Shown one piece after another: positions 26,575 to 34,125 of a stretch of DNA of 64,000 bases (position 1 is its first letter; each line of letters begins with the position of its first letter). The notes beneath the pieces are model-generated. The model was not told the DNA's origin. It did no database searches and saw only the letters and a list, made by a program, of their open reading frames with translations. This DNA is from Falsiroseomonas sp050563535 (GTDB lineage: Bacteria; Pseudomonadota; Alphaproteobacteria; Acetobacterales; Acetobacteraceae). The position numbers and the translations under genes were made by a program. The DNA lies in contig NZ_JBNXUO010000017.1 of the NCBI RefSeq assembly GCF_050563535.1, positions 35,096 through 99,095 on the forward strand. Direction: 5' to 3'.

Positions 26575-27077
26575 CGGAGGCCCCCTCCCCTGCCCCGGTC
26601 GCCGCGACGGCGCAGGACGTGCGGGGATGGTGCGACCTCGCCGGCATGCGCGCCGACAGCCCGCTGCGCGCGGCACTGCTGGCCACCGTCGAGGCGGCGT
26701 CCACGGCGCGGGAGGCGGCCGACGGCGTGCGGCGCCTCACGCCCGAGGGCGAGGCCGCCCTGGTCAAGCGGGTGGCGGAGGCCGCGGCGGCAGGGGCGGA
26801 GCGCGAGGTGGAACGGCTTGCGCGGCGCGTGGAGCTGCGCACCGTGGTCGCCCTAGCGGCTAGCGGCATCGTTCTACTTTGTAGCGGCTACGCGCTAGGG
26901 CGATGGGACGCGGGCGGGATGGGCGCGGCGCGCGGCGGCGTCAGCTTCCTCGCTCAAGTGGCGGAGCTGAACGATGCGGCGGCGCTTCGCCGGCACTGCG
27001 AACGGACCGCCTACGAGCAGGGCGGCCGGCGTGCCTGCTCCCTTCCTTCTGTCTGGATCGGGGCACATAGCCCATAG
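26562..27077 (+). CDS. TraM-like single-pass membrane protein
   Basis: A 171-residue protein with an Ala/Glu-rich helical N-terminal half (DGVRRLTPEGEAALVKRVAEAA...), one transmembrane helix (about 105-122) and a C-terminal Cys-containing tail (C-x19-C spacing) that would be periplasmic. The codons for the membrane helix (26850-26900) are unusual for this replicon, containing CTA, TTT and TGT and two exact TAGCGGCTA palindromes. Function is inferred from operon position. Confidence 0.55.
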   Translation: MAAVTEAPSPAPVAATAQDVRGWCDLAGMRADSPLRAALLATVEAASTAREAADGVRRLTPEGEAALVKRVAEAAAAGAEREVERLARRVELRTVVALAASGIVLLCSGYALGRWDAGGMGAARGGVSFLAQVAELNDAAALRRHCERTAYEQGGRRACSLPSVWIGAHSP

Positions 27078-27407
27078 ATCTCTCCATATAGGAGCTAGCA
27101 GCGACCTGCTACACTCGCCCGCTGGTTGTCAGCATGGCATCCATCCCCGGTAATCGCCGGTTGTGGCAAGCCAGTAGCTCCTATCTCGTAGCACATACCT
27201 GCTACGTGACGTCCTAAGCCCCGGGACGTCGAGTTCCTTGAATGCGGGCTGCTCAGGGGCTATCTCTGGCCGCGCAGGGAGCCCTGCGTGCGACTCGTCC
27301 GGCCGCGTGTCTGGCGAGCGCCGTGGCCACCCGGAGGCCGAAAGCCCCGGTTGCCGGCCACACCTCCCTGCCCCGAGGGCCGCCCCGCAAGGGCGGCTCT
27401 CTCGCGT
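27078..27407. other. 330-bp gap with clustered palindromic motifs
   Basis: No gene is visible. The first half is relatively A/T-rich and holds at least three relatives of the plasmid palindrome: GCTAGCAGCGAC (27094-27105), ACCTGCTACAC (27104-27114) and ATACCTGCTACG (27195-27206). Between convergent genes it could contain terminators or a partition site. Confidence 0.5.
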
Positions 27408-28022
27408 TCAGGGCATCTGGATCCCGAACCGCTCCCGCAGGCCGGCCGCGTTCGCCTCGGCGCCGACGATCCACTTCCGCGAGTAGGCCACGGCGTCGGC
27501 GAGCTGGAGCAGCCGGGAGGTGGCCGAATCCAGCTTGGTGACGCGGTTGACCCCGCGGAACCGGCCGTCCTCTCGCCTGGCGCGCGCGATCTCCGCGTCG
27601 AAGGCGGGATGGTCGTTGTGGTGGTTCACGTCCGTGACGACATCCACGTTGCCGATAGTCTCGCGGCCCAGCACGTCGCGCTTGAACCGGGCCAGGCCGG
27701 CCTTGACGGTTTCCACGACGGCTGCGGCGTAGAGCACCGGCGCGGGGCCGCCCCGCGCAGTGGCCCTCTGGTTGACCAGCACGATCTTGTCGCGCGGCGC
27801 CTCTGCCCAGAAGCGCTGCAGCAGCCCCTGGAGGTAGCCGTCGTCGAGCCGTGAGGCGTGGATCTCGCCGGCTCCGGTTTCGAGGAGGTCGCTGAGGCAA
27901 TTGTCCACCCGAGGGGCGTCGCGGGCGAGCACGACGACGGCGCCGAGGTAGAGGGGGCCCGTGCCGGCCGTGCCGTACTCGTCGAGGAAGACGAGGACCT
28001 TCTTGTTGAGCCGCCCCGCCAA
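27408..28022 (-). CDS. DUF3800 domain protein
   Basis: A 204-residue soluble protein with the DUF3800 hallmarks: an N-terminal FLDEYG motif, an internal VDVVTDVNHH segment, and the closing LQLADAVAY. These acidic positions have been compared to an RNase H-like nuclease core, but no activity is established to my knowledge. DUF3800 genes are common on plasmids and mobile elements. The best start is TTG 28022, with a TAGCNGCTA-like motif 12 bp upstream. It lies directly downstream of repA. Confidence 0.75.
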   Translation of the reverse strand: MAGRLNKKVLVFLDEYGTAGTGPLYLGAVVVLARDAPRVDNCLSDLLETGAGEIHASRLDDGYLQGLLQRFWAEAPRDKIVLVNQRATARGGPAPVLYAAAVVETVKAGLARFKRDVLGRETIGNVDVVTDVNHHNDHPAFDAEIARARREDGRFRGVNRVTKLDSATSRLLQLADAVAYSRKWIVGAEANAAGLRERFGIQMP

Positions 28023-28047
28023 TCCCGCAGCGCCTACCTGCTAGCTT

Positions 28048-29058
28048 CTAACCTCTAAGCCTTAGGCGCTTCGGCGGAGCTGAGGACGACGGGCGCAGCC
28101 GCTCGGGCACCGGGGCAGGGGAGGGCATGAGGACCACGGTCTCCTCGTCCACGCGCACCTCCGCCTCGGGGTAGGCGGCGAGGGCGAGCGCCAGCGCCTC
28201 GCGCGCGTGGGCCCGGAACTGCCGCTGGAGCGCGAAGCCGGAGCCGAACTGCCGGTAGAGGGCCGGCCAGGGGACGCGGGTCGGCTTCGTGAGGTGGTGC
28301 AGCCGGTAGGCGAGCCAGATGTAAAGGTCGATCGCCATGCTGCGGCCGGCGAGCGCCCGTATGGCGGCCTCGCGGACGGGCAGGGGGTGCCGGATGAGGC
28401 TCTCGTAGAACACCTCGTCGAGGACGACCGTCTCCCGCCAGAGGGAGAGCTGCGCGCCGCCCGCGTCCCGCCCGGGCAGGATCGCCTCCCGGACGAAGCC
28501 GCCGTTCATCACGGCCTCGCCGCCCTCGCCGATGCGGTAGAAGGTCAGGCGGCAGAGGGAAAGGCGCCGGCTCTGCTCCCGGACCGCCTCATAGCCCTTT
28601 CCGCCGCTGTTCAGGCCCATCGCCTTGAGCCAGCTATGCATGGACCGGCCGAGCTCGACCTCGCGGGAGCGGGTCTTGATGGCCTCCGTCTGCAGGTAGA
28701 GGAGGATCAGCCGGGCCACGTAGCCGAACGGGACGCCGACGGACGTGCCGTCGTGGGTCTTGCCGCTCTCGATGCGGAGCCGCACGTCGGCGCCGTCGCG
28801 GACCCATTCGGTGGCCTCGATCCGCTTGTGGGGCAGGGCGGTCATCGCGAAGCCGGCGTGGACGAAGCCGGGCGCGCCGTCCTCGTCGGTGAGCACGAGG
28901 TGCATCGCCTCGACGCAGCGGCGATCGAGCGCTGTCTGGGCGAGGCCCAGGGCCTGCTGGATGCCGAGGGCCTCGAACCGGCCGCGGAGGCGCCCTTCAA
29001 GAGCCTCTTCAGCGCCGATGGACATGGGCCAGGCTGTGTCGATGGAGTCGCGCATCAC
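28048..29058 (-). CDS. repA: plasmid replication initiator RepA
   Basis: A 336-residue protein resembling plasmid RepA initiators of the RepA_C type. It has a central winged-helix region (LILLYLQTEAIKTRSREVELG, SLCRLTFYRI), a C-terminal helical region (AIDLYIWLAYRLHHL, PWPALYRQFG) and a basic tail. It should bind the iterons just upstream (29092-29412) to open the origin. The family assignment comes from general pattern plus the adjacent iterons and par genes. Confidence 0.85.
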   Translation of the reverse strand: MMRDSIDTAWPMSIGAEEALEGRLRGRFEALGIQQALGLAQTALDRRCVEAMHLVLTDEDGAPGFVHAGFAMTALPHKRIEATEWVRDGADVRLRIESGKTHDGTSVGVPFGYVARLILLYLQTEAIKTRSREVELGRSMHSWLKAMGLNSGGKGYEAVREQSRRLSLCRLTFYRIGEGGEAVMNGGFVREAILPGRDAGGAQLSLWRETVVLDEVFYESLIRHPLPVREAAIRALAGRSMAIDLYIWLAYRLHHLTKPTRVPWPALYRQFGSGFALQRQFRAHAREALALALAAYPEAEVRVDEETVVLMPSPAPVPERLRPSSSAPPKRLRLRG

Positions 29059-29091
29059 GAGCTAACCTGCACATCCGGGGCAGGTGCCGCA

Positions 29092-29412
29092 ATTCGTACC
29101 CTACCGACGCCGTCTGCCGGCCCCGATCCATGCCCAGCAGCCGTTCGTACCCTGCCGACGGCCCTAGGAGAGTTATTTGAATCCCTATTTGGATGCGTAA
29201 CCAGGGTACGGGGGACGACTCCGGTTTGCGTCAGTCGGGTACGAATCGGCGTCACCCCGGTACGAATCGCCTGTGGATAACTCGCCGGGCCGCCCTGCAC
29301 AGCCGGGCGTCACCAGGGTACGAATCGGCCCGGGGGGCGGAAGCCGCGCGAATTGGCGGTCTGCTGGGCCAGGGCAGGGGAGAGGCGGCCCCGATTCGTA
29401 CTCCACTGACGC
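29092..29412. repeat. oriV: seven iterons around an A/T-rich stretch
   Basis: Copies share the core GGGTACGAATCG preceded by GCGTCA or GCGTCACC. Forward copies lie at 29228-29249, 29249-29270 and 29307-29328, with a weaker one at 29195-29214. Inverted copies lie at 29092-29110, 29141-29161 and 29391-29412. Between them is an A/T-rich segment (29171-29193) suited to melting, and a DnaA box at 29272. This is a typical iteron-controlled origin, upstream of repA. Confidence 0.9.
29272..29280 (-). promoter_or_regulatory. DnaA box
   Basis: TGTGGATAA is a perfect complement of the consensus TTATCCACA. It sits between the second and third forward iterons, so host DnaA probably assists RepA. Confidence 0.8.
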
Positions 29413-29426
29413 CCCGTCCGTAGCTG

Positions 29427-29756
29427 CTAGCTGCTTCCACGCCGCCGGGGCGCCGGCGTGGCGCGCAGGTCGTCCGGGTGAACGTCGAAGCCGGCGGCCG
29501 CCAGTGCCCGGCACACGAGGACCTTCTGCGTCGTTCCCTCGGCACGCGCCCGGTCGGCGAGCTGATCGCCGAGGGCACGACGGACGCGGATGTTCACCTG
29601 CACCAGCTCCTCCTCCGGCGCCGGGGCAGGGGAGGGGGGGCGCGGCGAGAGGGCCGCCGGCGGGAGCCCCGCCTGCTGGGCGACGGTGTTGGCGGCCGCC
29701 AGCGCGTCCCGCGCCGACGGCCTCGCGATGGCGGGCTTCAGCCCCTTGCTCGGCAT
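29427..29756 (-). CDS. ribbon-helix-helix DNA-binding partition partner
   Basis: A 109-residue protein: flexible Pro-rich N-terminal half and a C-terminal ribbon-helix-helix fold (VQVNIRVRRALGDQLADRAR, then TTQKVLVCRALAAAGF). Small RHH proteins downstream of a short ParA are centromere-binding partners (ParG or omega-like). Copies of the TAGCNGCTA motif lie at both ends of the gene (29421 and 29778-29800) and ahead of parA, making this protein a candidate binder. Confidence 0.7.
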   Translation of the reverse strand: MPSKGLKPAIARPSARDALAAANTVAQQAGLPPAALSPRPPSPAPAPEEELVQVNIRVRRALGDQLADRARAEGTTQKVLVCRALAAAGFDVHPDDLRATPAPRRRGSS

Positions 29757-29797
29757 CGTGGGTCTCGTGCTCCGTCGTATCTGCTAGCTGGTAGCGG

Positions 29798-30457
29798 CTA
29801 TGCGCGTGCTCGGGCCGCGCGCGGCTTCGGCGGCAGCCAGCCGAGCTTGCGCAGCTCCGCAACGAGCGCGGCGATCTCCTGGCCGGCATCGCCGCCCGAG
29901 GGGATCCGGCCGGAGAAGGTCATCTCGGCGAAGGCCACCCGGTCGCCGACGCCGGCGGCGGTGCGGGGCAGGGCGGCCGCGTCCAGCTCGGCCACCGCGT
30001 GTCGCGAGACCGCCGTGGCCTGCTTGAGGCGGGAAGGGACCACCCGGGCGGGGATGGCGCGCCGCGCAGCCCGCGCGGCGCCGTCGACCAGCTCCAGGGT
30101 CTTGGCGGCCTGCTCGACGTCGGCGCGGCTGGGGGTGCAGGGCACGATGACGGCGTCGGCCGCAGCCATGGCGAGGAGGGCGGCGCGGTTGCCGAAGCCC
30201 GCCGTGTCCACCAGCACCAGGTCGGCCTGCGGCGAGAGCTCGTCGATCGCGGCGGCGAGGCGGGCCTCGTCGGCCTCGGCGCGGACCGCCACGGCGGGCC
30301 CCTCGTAGGCCTGCTCGGCCCAGGAGGCGTAGGCGCGATTCGGGTCGGCGTCCACGACGGCGACGCGCAGCCCCTCGGCCGCGAGCGTGCCGGCCAGCGC
30401 CATCACGATCGTTGTCTTGCCGGCGCCGCCCTTGGTGGACGCCACGGTCAGGATCAT
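29798..30457 (-). CDS. parA: ParA-family partition ATPase
   Basis: A 219-residue ATPase of the short (type Ib-like) ParA group, lacking an N-terminal HTH. The deviant Walker A KGGAGKTT is at residues 9-16, followed by VVDADPNRAYASW and the LVLVDTAGFGN switch. It segregates the plasmid over the nucleoid. The RHH partner gene follows 41 bp downstream. Two TAGCNGCTA palindromes lie 50-90 bp upstream in the likely promoter. Confidence 0.92.
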   Translation of the reverse strand: MILTVASTKGGAGKTTIVMALAGTLAAEGLRVAVVDADPNRAYASWAEQAYEGPAVAVRAEADEARLAAAIDELSPQADLVLVDTAGFGNRAALLAMAAADAVIVPCTPSRADVEQAAKTLELVDGAARAARRAIPARVVPSRLKQATAVSRHAVAELDAAALPRTAAGVGDRVAFAEMTFSGRIPSGGDAGQEIAALVAELRKLGWLPPKPRAARARA

Positions 30458-30605
30458 CGAAGCGCCCCCAGCCCCCTTGTGTCGAGTTCTACGCTAGCAC
30501 GCACCACCTAGCAGCTACAATCTTCATGTGCTTCAGCGTAGCTGCTAGCAGGGAAGGGGAGAGCGTCCGCCATTCCACCCCGCGCCCTTGAAGCTCATGG
30601 CAGCC

Positions 30606-30622
30606 ATAGCACTTCGTGCTAT
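30606..30622. promoter_or_regulatory. operator-like palindrome before the toxin-antitoxin genes
   Basis: A perfect inverted repeat ATAGCAC-ttc-GTGCTAT lies ten bases before the toxin ATG (30632). Its position suits autoregulation by the HTH antitoxin encoded downstream. Confidence 0.55.
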
Positions 30623-30631
30623 ACATGGTTG

Positions 30632-30934
30632 ATGAGAGTCTTCGCCGCCCCGCAGGTCGCGCGCTTGTTCCGAAAGGGGCGCCTACGCGGCGCTCTGCGC
30701 CGTCGCGCGGGAGATGGTGGCGGGCCGGCTCGGCGCGGGCGAGGCGGACCTCGGGGACGGGCTCTGGAAGAAGCGCCTGGCGCGGCCGGGCGGGGGCAAG
30801 AGCGGCGGCTTCCGCGCGGTCGTGGCCTGCCGGCGGCGGCGGCGGCTTTCGTCGGCGCGACGGACGCGCAGCTCGGCGCGCTGCTGGAAGCGGACGACGT
30901 GCGGGTGGTGAGGTACGATGGCGACGAAGGTTAA
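30632..30934 (+). pseudogene. frameshifted RelE/HigB-like toxin gene
   Basis: The start MRVFAAPQVARLFRKG matches the opening of RelE/ParE-type toxins, but homology then moves to another frame (AREMVAGRL through LWKKRLARPGGGKSGGFRAVVA, about 30681-30830). It returns to the first frame for the tail (ATDAQLGALLEADDVRVVRYDGDEG). The stretch between, which normally holds a FLYGFAK-type segment and catalytic residues, is missing. The product should be non-functional. The 3' end overlaps the antitoxin start, as in intact pairs. Confidence 0.75.
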
Positions 30935-31376
30935 GGCCCCCGCGACAGCGCGGGAGGCGACGAAGCGGGCCGCGACGCGGGCGCAGGGCAAGGTAGCCAC
31001 GGCGAAGAGGGCGCCGACGCAGCCCCGCGTGACGACGGAGGACGAGTTCCTTGCCACAGCGCACGCGCTCGGCGCCGCGCTGAACCGAGTGGGCGCGCTG
31101 GACGCGGCGACGGTGCGCGACCTCGACGCGCTCTGCCTGCCGCTGCGGCCCCAGTACGGCGGCGCGGATGTACGGCGGATCCGGGCGGCGGCGCGGATGA
31201 GCCAGCCGGTGTTCGCGCGGCTGCTCGGTGTGGACAAGTCCGCGGTGGCGCAGTGGGAGCGGGGCGCGAAGCGGCCGTCCGGCCCCGCTGCGCGGCTGCT
31301 GGAGGTGCTCGACTCGGACCGAGCCGAGGAGAGCCCCGTCGTGCGGTTGCGGCGCGCGATGACGCCGCCAACCTGA
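30918..31376 (+). CDS. HigA-like XRE-family antitoxin
   Basis: A 152-residue protein with a basic Lys/Ala-rich N-terminal extension and a C-terminal Cro/CI-type helix-turn-helix (VRRIRAAARMSQPVFARLLG, AVAQWERGAKRPSGPAARLLEVL). This layout is usual for antitoxins encoded downstream of their toxin. With its toxin broken, it may persist as an autoregulator or protect against related toxins. It starts inside the toxin tail. Confidence 0.8.
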   Translation: MATKVKAPATAREATKRAATRAQGKVATAKRAPTQPRVTTEDEFLATAHALGAALNRVGALDAATVRDLDALCLPLRPQYGGADVRRIRAAARMSQPVFARLLGVDKSAVAQWERGAKRPSGPAARLLEVLDSDRAEESPVVRLRRAMTPPT

Positions 31377-31587
31377 GCGACACGACCTCCTCAGGCGATC
31401 GGGCTCGCGGCGCGTTGGTAGTCGCGCCCATACCCCAACAGGAGTGTTGTCGGCGGGCGAGTTAGACCCTCGCCGGGGCGAACTTTATGCAGATCCAACG
31501 CTGCATCGGCAGAGTCCAGCATCTGCGGAAAAATGCTGTGATGAGGCCGCAAGCTGCAGCGATGCCTCCCCCACAGTAACTCCCATT

Positions 31588-32685
31588 TCATAGCGTCCCG
31601 GTCAGCGGGTGCCCCTCGAAGAGATCGCCGAACTCGAGATACTCGCCGAGCGTGTCGAAGCGCTTGTGGCGGCCTAGCCGGCGCAGCTGGGCGGGATGGG
31701 CACCGCGGCTCATCCCGGTGGTCAGCGCGCCGCGCTTGAGGCTGTGCCCCCCGAAGGCCCGCGGCTCGAAGCCCGCCGCCGCCGCGCGCGCCTGGACGAT
31801 GTCGCCGACCGACTGCAGCGACAGCGGCTGTGTGCCAACCCGCGGCGGGGAGGGGGGCTCGCCCGGGCGCGCCTTCGGCGGCGTCCAGATGCGCCGGAAC
31901 AGTGGCCCGGCCTCGACCCCGGCAGCGGCGCGCCAGGCGCGGATCGCCCGAACCGGGCAGAGCTCGGTGGTGCCGTAGGGCAGGGGGACCCGCACTGCCT
32001 CGGCCTGCGATCCCTTCGTCTGCGGCAGCTCGAGGACGAGGCCGCGCTCGGTTGGCGCGAGGCGCTCGACGGTGATCGCGGCGATCTCGGCGCGGCGCAG
32101 CGCGCCGGCAAAGCCGACGATCAGCAGGGCACGGTCGCGCAGGCCGCGGAGGTCGTCCGGGATCGGCGCCAGCAGCTGGCGGAGGATCGCGTCGGTCGCG
32201 GCGGCGACCTTGCGGGGCGTCTCGCCGGCCGCGGCGGCGGCGCGGCGGATACCGGCGAGCGTCTCGGCGACGCGCGGGTCGTCGGTCGGCGGCGCCAGGC
32301 CGGCGGCGCGGTGGAGGTAGCGGAGTGCCGCGCGGCGCAGCGTCAGCGTCGGCGCGGCGAGCCCCCGGGCGCGCTCGCCGGCGAGGAAGGCGGCCACGTC
32401 GCCGGGTGCGGCCGGCAGCGCCGGGCGGCCGTGGGTTGCGCACCAGGCGCACCAGGCGCGCACCGCGGCGCGGTAGGCGCTCCGGGTGTTGTGGGCGGTG
32501 GCGAGCCGCCGGAACGCCTCGGCGGCGGCGTGGTCGCCCGCGAGGCTGCCGTCGGAGGTGGGCGCGGTGGCTTCGGCGGCAGCGTCGAACCAGCGGGCGA
32601 CCGCGCCGGGCGGGGCGCCGAGCGGGGCAGGGGGGGTGTCCGGGAGGAGGAGCTCGCCGTCGGCGGCGGTGTCGGGCTGGTCCAG
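31588..32685 (-). CDS. tyrosine recombinase/integrase
   Basis: A 365-residue site-specific recombinase. The catalytic domain shows box I Arg (ALRRAEIAAI), the HSLKR motif (H-x-x-x-R in box II), RLGRHKRFD and the nucleophile in TLGEYLEF. The N-terminal core-binding domain requires codons upstream of the first GTG (32463): RLATAHNTRSAYRAAVRAW is clearly SAM-like integrase sequence. No ATG, GTG or TTG precedes it in frame. CTG 32685 has GGAGA seven bases upstream and is my preferred start. It might act as a resolvase for plasmid multimers or an element integrase. Confidence 0.8.
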   Translation of the reverse strand: MDQPDTAADGELLLPDTPPAPLGAPPGAVARWFDAAAEATAPTSDGSLAGDHAAAEAFRRLATAHNTRSAYRAAVRAWCAWCATHGRPALPAAPGDVAAFLAGERARGLAAPTLTLRRAALRYLHRAAGLAPPTDDPRVAETLAGIRRAAAAAGETPRKVAAATDAILRQLLAPIPDDLRGLRDRALLIVGFAGALRRAEIAAITVERLAPTERGLVLELPQTKGSQAEAVRVPLPYGTTELCPVRAIRAWRAAAGVEAGPLFRRIWTPPKARPGEPPSPPRVGTQPLSLQSVGDIVQARAAAAGFEPRAFGGHSLKRGALTTGMSRGAHPAQLRRLGRHKRFDTLGEYLEFGDLFEGHPLTGTL

Positions 32686-32889
32686 GGCGGCTCTCCGGGC
32701 GGCGTCAGCGGCGCGCGTGGCGCGAGGCTAGCGCAACAACCCTAGTACACACAAGCCGCCTTATGGGTGGTAGGGGGCGCCAGAGCGGGCAGGGGAGGGG
32801 GGTCGGACGGGTTATCGGGGTTGTTTTACTTGTTTAGATGATTGGCGTAAGTAGCATGTGTAACCTTCTGAAAAGGCAGCGCACGCCCG

Positions 32890-34125
32890 GTGACCCGTCC
32901 GCTCGACAGCCTGATCCGGTCCGCGCCGCCCGGCGTCGCCGACGTCGAGACGGTGGCGGCGCTGGCGCGCGCCGCCGCGGCGATCGCGCGGCTCGACGGG
33001 GCGAGCGCCGGCCACCCGCTGCTCCCCGCGCTCCTCCACCGCGCCCGGCTCGACGCCGTCCGCGGCATGGCCGCCGTCGACGGCTACCTCATCGACCCCT
33101 GGCACCTCGCCGCCCTCGTCGAGGGCCTGCGGCCGCGGCGCTACGATGGCGCCCAAAGCCTCGCCGAGGCGGGCGACGCCTTCGAGGCCGGGCGCGCCGC
33201 CCTCGCCCTCCACCGCTGGCTCGTCGCGCCGGAGTTCGACGACGAAGGCGAGATCCGCGCCGCGACCGCCGTGCTGCGCGAGGGCCCGGCGACCGGCGTG
33301 GCGCTCCTCGACGCGGCCGCCGGCGCCTGGCGCTGGCTCGAGCGCGGCGGCGCCCGGTCACCGCTCCGCGCCGCCCTCGTGCGGCACTGGGTGCGGACCG
33401 GCACCACCCGCGCGCCGCTGCCGCTGACCGGCGCGGCGGCGCTGCGGGCCGACGTCGCGCGCGGCTGGACGGCGGCCTTCCTCGACGCGCTCGCCGGCGA
33501 GGCGGCCGACACGCTGCAGACCCTGCTCGACCTCGAGCGCGCCTGGTTCGCCGCGCGCCGCGCGCTCGCCGGGCGCCGGCGGCACTCCCGCGCGCCGGCC
33601 GCGGTGGATCTGCTGGCGGCGGCGCCGCTGCTCTCAGCGACGACGCTGGCCGCGGCGCTGGGCATCTCGATCAAGAGCGCGCTCGAGATTCTGGACGCGC
33701 TGGTCCGCGACGGCGCCGCGGTCGAGGTTACCGGCCGCGCCGCGCGGCGGCTGTTCGGGCTGCGCGGCCTCGCCCCGCTGGCCGCCGCGGTTGCGCCACC
33801 GCGCCGGCCGGAGCCCGGACGTGGCCGCGGCCGGCCCCGCATGCTGCCGGTCGAGGTGGAGACGCCCCCGCCGCCGCCGGCGATGCTCCCCCTCACCCCA
33901 GTCGAGCGGCAGGCCTACGACTACAGCGACCTGACCGGCGCCATGGATGAACTTGACGCGGTCCTCCGACGGGCGCGGCGCGTCCTGGAGAACAGGGCGG
34001 GACAAGGTGCGAGCGCAGCGCTCCTACCAGCAACATCAGCGCGGGTCGAACACCTCGAAGACGGAGAGGGCTTGGTGCATAACGAGAGCTCCATTGAGCC
34101 AGATTTCTGGAGCGCGTCCGACTAG
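32890..34125 (+). CDS. RHE_PE00001/DUF1612-type HTH protein
   Basis: A 411-residue protein resembling rhizobial plasmid proteins with a DUF1612 region (ARLDGASAGHPLLPALLHRARLDAV, VDGYLIDPWHLAALVEGLRPR) and a C-terminal HTH with an RGRPR AT-hook-like motif (AALGISIKSALEILDALVRDG, then GRGRGRPR). These are presumed DNA-binding plasmid proteins of unknown role. The last ~35 residues (after RRARRVLENRA) have different composition and probably come from the adjacent island. Its stop codon shares a base with the next GTG. Confidence 0.65.
   Translation: MTRPLDSLIRSAPPGVADVETVAALARAAAAIARLDGASAGHPLLPALLHRARLDAVRGMAAVDGYLIDPWHLAALVEGLRPRRYDGAQSLAEAGDAFEAGRAALALHRWLVAPEFDDEGEIRAATAVLREGPATGVALLDAAAGAWRWLERGGARSPLRAALVRHWVRTGTTRAPLPLTGAAALRADVARGWTAAFLDALAGEAADTLQTLLDLERAWFAARRALAGRRRHSRAPAAVDLLAAAPLLSATTLAAALGISIKSALEILDALVRDGAAVEVTGRAARRLFGLRGLAPLAAAVAPPRRPEPGRGRGRPRMLPVEVETPPPPPAMLPLTPVERQAYDYSDLTGAMDELDAVLRRARRVLENRAGQGASAALLPATSARVEHLEDGEGLVHNESSIEPDFWSASD

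Larger units (their letters stand above)
26854..30547. repeat. dispersed palindrome family TAGCNGCTA
   Basis: Exact copies lie at 26854-26862, 26882-26890, 29421-29429, 29792-29800, 30509-30517 and 30539-30547. One-mismatch relatives (TACCTGCTA or TATCTGCTA) lie at 27196-27204, 28035-28043 and 29778-29786, and outside this span at 21750-21758. Several extend to the 12-mer GTAGCTGCTAGC. They sit at the gene junctions of the parA-rhh-repA-DUF3800 cluster and inside two transfer genes. Such A/T-containing palindromes are rare in DNA this GC-rich. Confidence 0.75.

Noticed and set aside
31377..31587. Attachment site or hairpin next to the integrase (CAGCAT/ATGCTG at 31518-31538)
   Set aside because: A short 6-bp stem with no matching direct repeat elsewhere in the window; insufficient support.
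32735..32826. AACAACC/GGTTGTT inverted pair upstream of the integrase as a recombination site
   Set aside because: Only 7 bp, far apart, with no tRNA end or core repeat; noted but not called.
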